Shown here: piece after piece, positions 33,042 through 44,285 of the stretch
How the letters are laid out: the number at the start of each line of letters is the position of its first letter
Position numbering within the stretch: the first letter of the stretch is position 1
DNA from: Aphelocoma coerulescens
Lineage: Eukaryota; Chordata; Aves; Passeriformes; Corvidae
Assembly: GCF_041296385.1 (NCBI RefSeq)
Contig: NC_091014.1
Span: forward strand, 63,434,578 to 63,498,577
Direction: 5' to 3'
DNA length: 64,000 bases
Program-made: the position numbers and the translations under genes
Notes under the pieces: generated by a model
Told to the model about the DNA's origin: nothing
The model's database searches: none
Seen by the model: only the letters and a program-made list of their open reading frames with translations

Positions 33042-33705
33042 CTCGAAGTGAGGTTAGCAGCCTTTTGATGCTTCGGAGGAAATTTTGTGGTATTGGTTTT
33101 TCAGTTTCATAATTGAATTTAAAGAATTGTAAATAACTATTTGGAGAAAGGTGGCAGGGTAGCCCCATCTATTTTCTTCCCTGCTTTTTTCCCCTCAATA
33201 AAATAAATAGGAAGGAGAGAAAGCCTAAATAGTGTTTCAGCTCCTTGTAAAGGGAAGGTTTAACACACACCCCCTCAATTTAGTTAAATTTTGGTAAGTA
33301 ATGTCATTTCACAGTAAAGAATCTGACTCTTGTAACCTTCCTTCAGATTACCTCAAATATTTTCTTGAAAGTTTCTCTCTCTATTGGGTTTGAGGTTTTT
33401 TTGGAGCATACTGAATTTAGATCAAACTTGGCAAAAATTATTTAAGTTAGTCAGAAACCATAAGTAATTTACTCATCCAGCAACACTCAAACCTGTTTGT
33501 TGTTCATGCAAATTGAATTGCTGAGACCATGCAGCTGCATTTCAGGTATGCGAGTGCATCTTGAGCAGGTAAGTTAGTTTCTGGACCATTTCTGATCAGG
33601 TAAGAGAAACAGGCACTTTGACACTGTGGTTCAGAGTTTGTGAGATGCTACTTCAGGAAGAGAGAGTACTTTTAGACCTCTTGGGAGTATTCTTAGTTTT
33701 CTGTG

Positions 33706-34719
33706 TGTCTTGGTTTGAAAGACACACAGTCTGCCAAGGAAGGCAGGAGCCTCCCTTGAAATGAAAAATGTAACCCCCTTCCCTCCGAGCTATTATAATT
33801 TTGAACTTAAGGGGCTTTCAGGCAAAGATATGAGGAACAGGAATAACAGTTCTTTACTAATATATATCTATATGTGTATAACCAGTCAAACAAACAGCAA
33901 TAACTCTGGCAGTACCAGCAAACAATCCCAAACCCAGTCCCGGCCTTCTCGGCTGTGGGGCCCTTTCCCCTCGGGTGCAGTTCCGCTCGCAGCCGGCAGG
34001 GGCGCTGGCGGCTCCCGGTGAGCAGGGCAGGTGCGATGGTTCCCCCGCGGCTGCAGGGGGCGCTCCGGAGCGAGCTCGGGGAGCACACGGCAATGGCGGC
34101 CTGGGATCCCGGGAAGGGATGGGACAAAGGCTTCACAAACCCCTGGGCAGCCGATCCCGGTGTCCGGCCTGACCCTTGGGAACAGCAGGCTGGAACGGCA
34201 GGCTGGAGCAGCAGGGACGAGCACAAATTCCTGGTGGCTGACGAGATGTATTGAACTCCGGAGCTGCAGTGGGAACCCCCGGAGGTCTGGGCAGGCAGGA
34301 CATGCAGGGCTACAGAGCAGCGAAGGCTCGAAGCAATGGCGGGGGCAGGGAAAGGCAGGTTTGGGAATCCCGGGCTTTCTCCCAGAGGCACCCCAGCAGA
34401 TGGTGAACAGTCCCTGTTCTAGTAAGGTGGAGTGTGAGGGTCCCGGTGCAACAGCCGCTGCAGCGAGCAGGCTCCGCTCACGGCGGAAGGAAGGCAAAGA
34501 TGGCAGCGTCTCTCCCTCCGAACGCTGAGAGCACCAACCAGCCCGGGCTGTACCCAACCCCCAGGTGAAAGGGAGTAGCCAGATGGACCCCTCCCCCCAC
34601 TCTGTGGCCAGGTCTTTTGTTTTTCTTAAGCACCCAGTAATTTTTTGCCCTGGCAACATATATGGGGAAAAGTCTTTAAGAGAAAAAAGGAAACAGGAGA
34701 ACTCCTAGAAACCCCAACA
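33706..34719. mobile_element. Complete solo LTR of an endogenous retrovirus
   Basis: The 1014-base element begins TGTCTTGGTTTGAAAG and ends CCCCAACA, so it has TG...CA ends with TGT/ACA terminal repeats. It is flanked by a perfect 5-base duplication CTGTG (33701-33705 and 34720-34724). Five-base duplications fit ERVL-type integrases. The interior is partly GC-rich and holds no gag, pol or env. The long open frame on its minus strand is a GC effect. Only one LTR is present, so the provirus was presumably removed by LTR-LTR recombination. I recall this LTR type as common in songbirds; the family name would need a repeat library. Confidence 0.85.
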
Positions 34720-35254
34720 CTGTGGTAACTGTATTTGCAAACACTGTGCCTCTCTAATATCCTTTTTGCTTGGGAAGGTGTATAAGCAAAGATAACTTCT
34801 TGCTAACCTATTTTCAGGGCTGAAATTTCTCCTGTGTCTTACTTATCTTTTTAATATGAATGCAGTGAACCCACTTAGGGAAGGTTTTTATTAAGTAGAT
34901 GCTATGCAGTCTGAACATTTGAGTTATTACATGCAGAAGAGATGGGAAGAAGAATGCCTACTTGAATGCCAAACATTTTTTCTTACCAACCCAGAAGTAA
35001 ATCAAGTATAGCATTACATAAGCTCTTCTCGTTCCTCTTCTAATGGAAGAAAACGTTTGGGGAATTTCCCCTGAAAGAAGAAGTTTAGGTTTAGTTTTCC
35101 AGTTATGTCAGTAGACATTCTCTTTTCAGTAAAGAAAATACAGTTATTATCAAAACATCCATTGTGTTCAACTGCTGATAACTGAGGCAACGTTGGGCAG
35201 CTTCTACCTTTGTATAAAGAATGTGGTTCGTGTGAGGAATATCTAAAAAAGTAT

Positions 35255-35502
35255 AATCTAAAAGAGGGGAGATTTAGATTAAACATTAGGAGGAAATTCT
35301 TTATTGTGAGAGTGGTGAAGCACTGCAACAGGATGCCATGTCCCTGGATGTTGTGGATGCCCCGTCCCTGGAAAGGTTCAAGGCCAGGCTGGATGGAGCT
35401 TTAAGCAGCCTGATCTAGTGAAAGTTGTCCCTGTCCATGGCAGAGGGATTGGAACCAGATGGTCCTTAAGGTGCCTTCCAACCTAAAGCATTCCATGATC
35501 TA
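35255..35502 (+). repeat. CR1 LINE fragment, sense
   Basis: Sense CR1 3' end: GGGGAGATTTAGATTAAACA, GTGGATGCCCCGTCCCTGGA, CAAGGCCAGGCTGGATGG and CCATGGCAGAGGGATTGGAA, ending near a degenerate CATTCCATGATC tail. Confidence 0.9.
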
Positions 35503-37069
35503 ACTGTTCATAGAGTATTTAATGTATGGAAAATGTGCATTTGCTGCAGTCACCATCTTTTACTGGGGGGGGGGAACCCCATTGACAGACAGCCTCTTTC
35601 CTGAGCCAGATCTTCAAAGCTGAATGTGTAACGCTGATGCTTTTGGAACAGTGGGGATGGGAATTTCACAGAGCAGCTTGCAAGTCATCAGGGTGTTATA
35701 CCAGGTGGGTCACCCTAGTGCTGGCCCTCTGCTGTGGGAGACCTCATCTCTTGCTGTGCAGGAAACCTTTGCATTCTTTTAACATCTCATGAGAACCTGT
35801 AAGAGTTGTCCCATCTTATCCAAAGAGGTTTTATGGACTTGAGCAGAGGGGGCTCTGCTTGTGTTTCTGTAGGTACATGTGTGTTGGGGATGAGCAGAAA
35901 TGAGGTGAATGTGGAGGATGAAATGAAAGCCACACCATAATCACTGCAGTCACCTTCAGTGCAGCTGGGATTTCCCCTTGCATTGGACTGGAAATGGCAT
36001 CTTTATAAGCATTTAAGATGAAAGGGGATGATGTTTATTGAATAGTTCAGCGGACAGGGCTTCTGCAAAGGGTTTAACTCCAGAAGACTCCTACTTTGAT
36101 ATTTTGTTCCTGTAAAAAGGGCTCTTGTGAAAGGCAGTCAGTGCTGACTGCTTTGTAGTAATGAGGTTTTTCTGTGCACAATAAACAGTATCAGGGCCCA
36201 GTTCAGCACAACATCCAAACATCTTGGGTGGAGTATGCCCTAGTGGTTACCCTGGAATACAAAACTTGGATGCAAATTCCCTGGGTTGGAAGCTTATGTA
36301 CAAATAGCTCTGCTTCAGTTGTGAGATAAGGGCTGATGGAGACAATTGTGCATGGGTGCTCTGCTTTTGCTCCGTTATCCAGCAGTGTGATGTATGTGAA
36401 AGAAAGTAAACAATGGAAACTCAAGTCCTTTATGTATGTATTGGCTTTAGCACATCCCTTGGAAGAGAGCAGTGAACAATATGTTCTTGTTTGATAACTC
36501 TCCAGTTTCTAGGTTTTCTGCTGCAAGAAGCCCAAAGGAACACTTCAGCAAAGGAAAAAACCAAATCTCCCAAATAAGTGCTTTCAGTATTTCTCACTTT
36601 TGTTTTGTAGTTGGTTGGTTTTTAATTTAGTTATGAAGTAACTTTAAGCTTTTCAACAAATTGTACCTTGATCTCTCTGAAAGTGGAATGAACTTAGGAA
36701 GAAAACATTTTCCTTTTCTAATAGTGAAAATTTATAGCATTCATCAGTATTTGCTGCCAAGGCAGCATTATTGGTAGATTCATGGCCTCCCTAATAGCTT
36801 CCATGGAGCTGTTGGAGTTTGTTAGGCACTGCAGAATGACTAGGGACAAAAGACAGTGGAAATGTGTTAGGGATAGCATAATTATGTATCTTGTTTTGGC
36901 AGCCATTTTTTACTGCTTCCTTGCTGATCAGTTGGAGGAAGACAAAAGAATATCACTTGGGGAGGAAAATGTCTAGTAATAATGTTTTGAAAGGGATTTT
37001 TTGTTGTTATTTTCCACAGAGAAAATGAGAGTGATTGCTCACTTTTACAATAATTCATGACATGTTAAC

Positions 37070-37335
37070 ATAGGATAATCCAGATTTGGAGGGATTACAG
37101 GAGGCCTGTACTCCAGTCTCCTTCTCAGGTCTGAGCTCAGACCAGGTTACTAAGGGGCTTTGGTTGGCTCTCGAAAACCTCCAGTACTGGAGACAGCAGG
37201 GCTGTTCCAGAGCTCTCTTTTCCTCATGGTGAAAAGAGCTTTTTTATCCTCATAATGAAAAAAAAATTTTCCTTATATCAAGTCTTTGTGTTCCCTCTCA
37301 TCTTGTCTCTCATCCCTCAAGAGAGAAACAGCCAA
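37070..37335 (-). repeat. Diverged CR1 LINE fragment
   Basis: The antisense CR1 pattern is recognisable in TTTGGAGGGATTACAGG, GAGCTCAGACCAGGTTACTA, CGAAAACCTCCAGTACTGGA and TTTTCCTTATATCAAGTC. It is older and more diverged than its neighbours. Confidence 0.7.
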
Positions 37336-37597
37336 GGAATTTGCTTCAGGTCACACACTGTGCTACACCAATGGTTTTGTTTTTATGAGGAAAAAAAAAA
37401 AAGATTAAAAAGTCACAACAGAATGTGGAAACCTGAGTCATGTCTCTGAAAGGGACCGGGCACACAGGTCTCAGTTCAGATCTGACCTGGACACGCTTAG
37501 GTTTAGGTTTGTCAGTCTGTCCTCCAAGCTGCCAGATATGAGGAAGCTCTTTAGACATATGTAGATTAATTATTTCTTCTGGAAGTTTCCTTTTCAG

Positions 37598-37673
37598 GAC
37601 TGTGATCTGTTATCTGAGGCATCTCCCACATTAGCAAGCTCTGCCAGCTCTGTGGAGCTGGATCTGGCGCCTG
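37598..37673 (+). other. Possible cassette exon in DENND2A intron 1
   Basis: A T/C-rich tract ending TTTTCAG precedes 76 bases that finish at CCTG then GTAAGC. One frame is open throughout (DCDLLSEASPTLASSASSVE and on). Both splice signals are strong, but the peptide is not one I recognise, and joined to the next known exon it would end at a stop before the main start. Confidence 0.25.
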
Positions 37674-37807
37674 GTAAGCACCAGAGTTTACGAAGGTGCG
37701 GAGAGATGTGCTCTGGATTTCCCCAGCCATACCTAGATCTCTCTCCTGTTGCAGTCAGTGAAAAAGGAATGTGTGCTTAAAATTCTTTGAAAATGTTAGC
37801 TACTTCT

Positions 37808-37916
37808 ACGGTCACAGAACCATTTAGGTTGGCAGGGACCTCCAAGATCACGGAGTCCAACCATTAACCTAACACTGCCAAGTCCACCACCACACCGTGT
37901 CCCTAAGCGCCACATG
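37808..37916 (-). repeat. CR1 LINE 3' tail fragment
   Basis: Antisense CR1 3' end: TTTAGGTTGGCAGGGACCTC, GGAGTCCAACCATTAACC and CACTGCCAAGTCCACCACC. Only about 110 bases remain. Confidence 0.85.
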
Positions 37917-38927
37917 AATACAATGTGGAGCTAATTCAGTCAAAGCTGGGACTTATTTGGGAGTTAAGATAAGGAGATGGAATTGCAAGTGTAAGTGCAA
38001 GCCTAGTAGGAAGGTTTGTTTAAAAAAAAAATCTGATCCTTGGTTGTGAAAATGGGTCTTAAACTTCAAAGTCGTGTAGCCACTTTTGAAAATCTTACCG
38101 TTTTCTATTTTATTTATTTCTTTCCCTGGGGCTTTTCTACCACAGAAAGTGGCAGAAGAACATGACACCAAGCCATCATGATGTTTTGCCAGCATTTTTG
38201 CCTGGCACTACCAGGAGATCAGATCTTTTCTCCCCTCTCTTACAAAGTTTTATGATCAGAGGCTGTATTGAAGCCCTGGGGCAGAATGTAGGGATGGTTA
38301 TCTGCATCAGACTTGCTCCTTATTCTCTGCCCTTGTCTGCTGGGGTTCTGCTGGGGTTGGGGAGCCTTTTAAGAGCAGAGGGTCGTTCCTCACGTTGTTT
38401 TGTGCTCAGGTTGCCAAATTCCTGGTTACAGAGAGGGTGTGGGCAGACAAGCAACACGGCGATGTGAGTTGATTTTCTCTCTGTTGGTTTCTTGTCCGGG
38501 CTGCCTTGTGCTGGTTTCCCCAGGCCATTGCCCACCAAACCCCCTCCTCTGCCAGGCCGCCTCAGCGCTTCCTGTGCTCGGGATCACCCTGCGAGGGAGA
38601 AAGTATCAAACCGCATGTGAAAGGGTGGAGGAGGAAGAGCGATTTTTCTCTAGGATTTGGGGGTTTTGGTAGGGCTTTTTTTCCCCGCTTTTATTGGCCA
38701 CGAGTGCAATGACCGCTTAACCACAGGGACCGGGCTGGCTCCCTCCCCCACGCTTCCTCTCCCTGGCAAAGCAAAGTCGCTCAGATTTCCTCCCAGCACG
38801 GGCGGATGGCGGCTCTCAGCTGCATTCCTCTCAATACAAAAGGAAAGGAAAAACTGCTCTCTGCACGGGCAGATGGCCGACTGTTTCCTGGCAGCTCCGC
38901 TCCACTGTCCTTTTCCCCATTGTCCTG

Positions 38928-38965
38928 ACACAAACACACGCACACATGCACGCACACACCCACCG
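38928..38965. repeat. Imperfect CA repeat
   Basis: ACACAAACACACGCACACATG and related CA dinucleotides with CG and TG interruptions. Confidence 0.8.
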
Positions 38966-41611
38966 AGAGCAGCCTTCCTCCTGGAAAAATAAATAAATGC
39001 AAGCCCTCTTTGCAGAGGTTTATTCCTCCGTGGAGCTGTGCAAGTTTCCTCCTCGTGATGGCTAAATCTTGGGCAGCTCACGTGCTGCCTGGCCCTGCTC
39101 TCTGCTCAGGAAGGCTGAGCGAGGGGATGATGTGCTGTACTGTGGTTGGAAGAGTTCCATAAAGAATAAGATCTGCAATAAACAGATTCTGCCTTTGTGA
39201 TGGCCAAGATACGTGGGAGAGTGAGGGGGAGCAAAGAGGAGGTTGAACGAGCCAGAGGGAAGCGGAGTCTCCTGAACTGAAAAGCAATCTGTGAGTGACT
39301 TTTTGCTTGAGCTCAGAAGGTGATGCTTGATAGAGACAGACTGTGGTGGGAGGTCATGGACTTGGAGCGGGTACAGGAAGGTCTCATGGAGCATGCAGAT
39401 GGTGCCCCAAGGTTGTGGTGATGGACACTTCAGGAAGCTGTGTGCTAAATCCTCATCAGGAGGGACAAGAGTCAGCATCCTGCAGGGTGAAGGCCACCGA
39501 AGGAGAGATTTGCTGAGGCTCCATTTGTCTCCCTGATGATAACTTATTTTAGAAGAAGTTGAGGTTCTTCATTTTAGTGCTCTCATTTCCTTTCTGAACG
39601 TGAGACAATTTGTCTTCCTGCCAGGAAACTCTTTGCAGAGTTGCTCTCGAATGGACCTCTTTGGGTCCCATCTATGTTAGAATAGCAGAGATTATCTCAC
39701 CACATCAAAAATGAATTCCAGTGTGGTTCATGAGCTGAACACTATTTTTTAGTGACAGGTTGTTTCCTATGCTGTCAAATGTTTGGGTTTCTTATAAGCA
39801 TAATAACCCTGAATTCTTTCCAATTCTTCTACATTAGAGGTGATTTACTGGTGTTGTAGGACTGGTATGTTTGTAACACAGCATTCCTATTAGAGAAGGG
39901 AAAAGCACCTACATCAGTTAGCTACACTGGTAGAAATGAGTATTTGCCAACTTATTTTTGACTTTGTTGGGGCCTGAAGCCAGTTCCACTGCATCTGCTG
40001 GAATCCTGTCTTTCCATGTGGCTGATAGACGATTCTGCTGGCAGATGTGTGCTTGTGTGAATCTGGGCCATATTTCTTTTGTTTTATTCTGTATTGACTA
40101 CAGTCGTCTTCTCTGTGGGTAGTTTCAAAGCCAAACAAACCAGGTATGGATCACCATCTCCACTGATGTAATCAGCAAGCAGGGATACACCACCAGTGTC
40201 TTCTTCAGCCTTGACTTCAAGTAACTGAATTTTCATTTATTAGGCTCCAAAGCAAAAGCAAATACTATCAGCCCTTCAAAGGGGATGAGCAACCCCACTG
40301 TGTGCACACATGAGCTAACACAAGGCCTTAAGCACAGGGAGATGATCTAGTAATGCCAGGAGCTGTCCCAGAAGAGTTGTCCTCGACTCCTGCCCTCACT
40401 TCTCAGGGTCTTGGTCTCCTCATCTGGAATTACAGGGTTTTGCAATCTTTTTTCATTACTTCCTTGTATAAAGCATAGCCTGAAACACAGAATTGCACTA
40501 AGCATTGCAGTCATTTTAGCAGCCAGATTGGAAAATACTGAATCATTCTCTTCCTTTCCATGTGAATTTTTTCTTACTATTTGTTAACCTACCTGCAGGA
40601 GTGAAGGCTCATCATGTCTCTAAGCAAAGTTGTACAAACCATACTTGCCACCAGGATGAATGGCAGTATTTACCTCCTGTGCATGCAGGACTAAATCTGT
40701 GACTGGGAGCAATGAATTAGAAAATGAGTGCTTCTGCTTCTTTTGACAGGGTCATGTAACATCCCACAGCTAACCCTGAAAATGATGCGTTTTTCAGCTG
40801 AGGGTGTGTCTGCCAAGGAAACTGAAGAGTTGTCAAATACCCTTTGAGATGTTTTTTTTTTTTCTGTTTGTTATGAGTTTAGAGGGAAGAACAAAGAGAA
40901 AATAAGACAATGGGAAATGTGGGACAAGCTTAATAATAGTGGGTGCAACGAGCCCCACCTTTAACAGAAGACAATTCACATTGTGAGACCTTGTTTTTGG
41001 TTACTCTCTTCAGGTCAAGATTTTATTTTTGTTTCAGTCTGCACTTTTCCATGCTGAGCATTGCCTCTGGCTGAATTACTTTTGAAAGCCTTCAGCCAAA
41101 ATGGTTCAGCTGTTTCAGCTTGGAGCCTGGGGAGAAAATTGTTGCTGCTTCTCCTGTGTTTAAAAAGAACATCAGGCTTTTCTTTTGCTAAAACTTATCC
41201 TATGTTTTGAAACAGAAGTGCAGTTTGGATCAGGAATTTGTCCTTTGCCATTCCTCAATCATCTCTATCCTAATTTTTCCAGGGCTCTGTGGGAAGAGAG
41301 TTTCAGCTGGCACATGATCAGCAGAGGTTTTTATAGCTACCTTGTTACCAGATGTGCTGTCTTTCCAGCTCCCTGTGTCAGGCAGGTGATGCTGGTGATG
41401 TCCCTGGAGAGCTTGACCTACAACCTTCAGCAAATGGCTGGTGGAGGGAAGTGATGGACAAGAGGTGAGAGTAGTTTCTCAAGGGTCCATCTGCTTTACT
41501 ACAGAATAAGGACTGTCTCGGGATGAAGTTGAGACCTGGGGTGACCTCCTAATATTGCCCACAGCAGGGCCTGCTAGCTCCCTCCTCTCATTTCTGTGGG
41601 TTAACTTCTTT

Positions 41612-41701
41612 ACAAGCAGAGTCTTGTTGCCAGCCCTGGCAAGGGGGATTGAAATTCAATGATCTTGAAGGCCCCTTCCAGCCCAAATCATTCTGTGATT
41701 C
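41612..41701 (+). repeat. CR1 LINE 3' end, sense
   Basis: GAAATTCAATGATCTTGAAG, CCCCTTCCAGCCCAAATC and ATTCTGTGATT form the sense 3' end with the octamer-type tail. Sequence upstream of about 41612 is too diverged to assign. Confidence 0.8.
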
Positions 41702-43493
41702 CTTCCATGTGCTTCAGTGCTCATTAGGTTTTCCCTGACAGGTGACTGATGTTGCTTTCTGAGTAGAAAACTTTTTGCTTCCCCTGCCTTTTATTTCTTT
41801 GCTGGTTTAGTGAACCAGGCAGCTTGTGAGCCTGTCCTAGCTTGAAAGGGCTTTACAAGCATTGGAGCTGATATACAGCAAAAGCAAGGAGGGAAGAAAA
41901 AAGTAGGCACACCGTTAGTCAATGGCAACCATCAGATGTGATCAGGCACAAAGGGCAGGGATGAGACCACCTTGCTGGCAGCCAAGGGAGGAGCAGGGCA
42001 GGCCCTTGAACCCTAGTAATCCTTTCAGTCAGATTAAAGACATGTAAGCAGGCAGAGTTGGTTCTGTGTGCTTAGAGAAGGAGAAGGTCAGTAGAGCGAA
42101 TTATATCATAGAATTAAAGACATGGCATAACAAACATTCAGCACAGCTCTTCTGCACGCAGGCTGGGCACGGCGAGTTCCCGCATTCCTGGCATTGCAGC
42201 GTTGTTCCCCTGGCCTGGGGGGGGGCTTGCACAGAGACAGAGGTTGTGGTACATTGGTTCCACTTGGGGTTTTTGAAAATACAGTTTGTTTTGACACATG
42301 GGATTCTCCTGACCCCCTTGTAAGGCCTGTGGTGTAAGATATGATAGATCAAAGGGAAAAGTTAGGACAGAGTGGGGTGAGGGGAGTAGGAGGCTGTGTG
42401 GGATTTGGCTCCAAAAGATACTGTAGGAGTATGTCACTTCCCAGTCACTGGTCATTCATCAATATGTTTGCATAAGTTTATCCTGCTTTTTTCTCTTTAA
42501 CAAATGACTTGGTCCTGATTATCTAGAATTACCTACAGTTAGGATCCCATTACAAGTGTGATGAGCTGAACAATCCTGCTGTTTGTGTCTTCAGTCTTCA
42601 TGAGATTCGCGTAGCCAGGCAATCAGTGTCTGCAAAGAGGTCCTCTTTTGCCTTAAACCTTGCCCTAAACTAACCGTGCCCAGCACAGGATGGTAGAGAG
42701 CTGAGGTGGGAGATGGCAAGTACAGCCCCATACTCAGAATGCAGTCATGTAGAGCAGCTTGTTCAGGACATTGTCCAGTTGGGTACTGGGTATCTCCAAG
42801 GGCAGAGTCTCCACAATCCCTCTGGTCTTGGTCACCCTCTTGGTAGAAAGGTTTTTCCTCGTGAGTAAGCTGATTCATCCTTTCACTGGATGCACTGAGA
42901 ATCCCTGTTGCTGTGGAGGTGGCCCATCTGCAGGGCTGACCAGGAGAGGAAAGAAGTGGACTTTGTGTAAGTTGCCTGAAGAGAAGCTGTTTGGGCCATC
43001 AGCTAGGAAAGGCTGGTGCACGTGTTGTGGAGCTCAAGTCTGAGAAAACCCTCGCCTTGCTGCTGGGTTGTTGTTGGGCACCTCAAGTCAGTGACTCCCC
43101 CATGGAAGCATCTTGTTTCACCAAGGGAGCCTCTCCTGGGTCCTGTTGCCCTTCTCAGCTCTGGCTGCATCCCTGCCTGGCTCATGTCCTCCCTGCTGTG
43201 CAGGGGCTCGCTCCCTGAGGTTACACTGTGCCAGTGACCTCAGGAAGGCAGCGTGTTTGTGCTGGGAACACGGACACTGCCTGGTGCTGGGGCTGTGCAC
43301 GGGGCCCACGCAGTAGCTGTGTGTGTGTGAGCCCAGGCACGCATCCTCATGCCTGCTTCTTCCCCCAAAGGAAAACAGGCTCCAAACAGAGCAAGGGCTG
43401 GGGGAGGGAGCCTTGAAGGCTTTAACTGTTGGCTTCCCCTTACTCATGTTTTTCCTGTTAGTGTTTTGTCTTCTTGGCATCCTTCCTGTTCTT

Positions 43494-43526
<33 letters not shown>

Positions 43527-43535
43527 GTTATATAT
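43494..43535. repeat. TA dinucleotide microsatellite
   Basis: (TA)n interrupted by two TG steps over about 42 bases, probably polymorphic in length. Confidence 0.95.
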
Positions 43536-44270
43536 TGTTGCCTCCTTGTTGCTGTCTGCGCTGCACCTTTGTTCTGTAAAGCACTGGAGCAGGGAGGCAT
43601 TACTTGAAGGCTGCTCGGAGATACTCAGTTTTTGTGAGCACCAAGGAGAAAGACAACATGTCTTTTTTCCTTCTTGGAGCAGAGTTGGACCAGCTGCAGG
43701 TTGCTCCTGCTGCTGTGAAGCCTTGCTGTTCATATGCACCAGAATTGTGTCTGGCATTCACTTGTGGATGTGGATGAAATTTTTGAGGTGCAGGGTAAAC
43801 AGAGCAAAGGAAACGTTGAGGTATGGCCTCCAGCACGCAGCAAGGGTAATACCCGTCCCCAAACCACATACCTTCGAGGTATGCTTGGTTTATTCCCCAC
43901 GAACAAAATGGCAAAGAAGGGAGGCCTGGGAGTCTTGCTGCCATCGCTGCCTGACCTTCTCAGAGACAAGGCTCCCCATGTATGGCCTGTGTGCTGGCTG
44001 TGTGCATTTCTGGTGATATGGACTGCAGGGCGTTTGCGCTCCCCTGGCTTTTGTCATCATCTGGTGGCTGCACCAAGTGCAGTGGGCAAAGCTGGCGTCT
44101 TCCTCTCCCTGGAGGTGTTCCTCTGGAAGCCTTCTCTGCCCTTTGAGGATGGGAGCATGCCTCTTTTTTATGCACTGGTTGCTCTGGAAACATCGGGTGA
44201 TATCCAATGCCCTGAACCAGATGTGCGTACTCCGAAAGCGTTTGGATCGGAAGTGGGGAAGAGGGCACTG

Positions 44271-44285
44271 GGGAGGGGGGGGGGG
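44271..44285. repeat. Poly-G run
   Basis: Four Gs, an A and then ten or more Gs. The exact length may be affected by sequencing error. Confidence 0.7.

Noticed and set aside
33886..34659. 257-codon minus-strand frame
   Set aside because: It lies wholly inside the solo LTR and shows no gag, pol or env motif; it is a GC effect.
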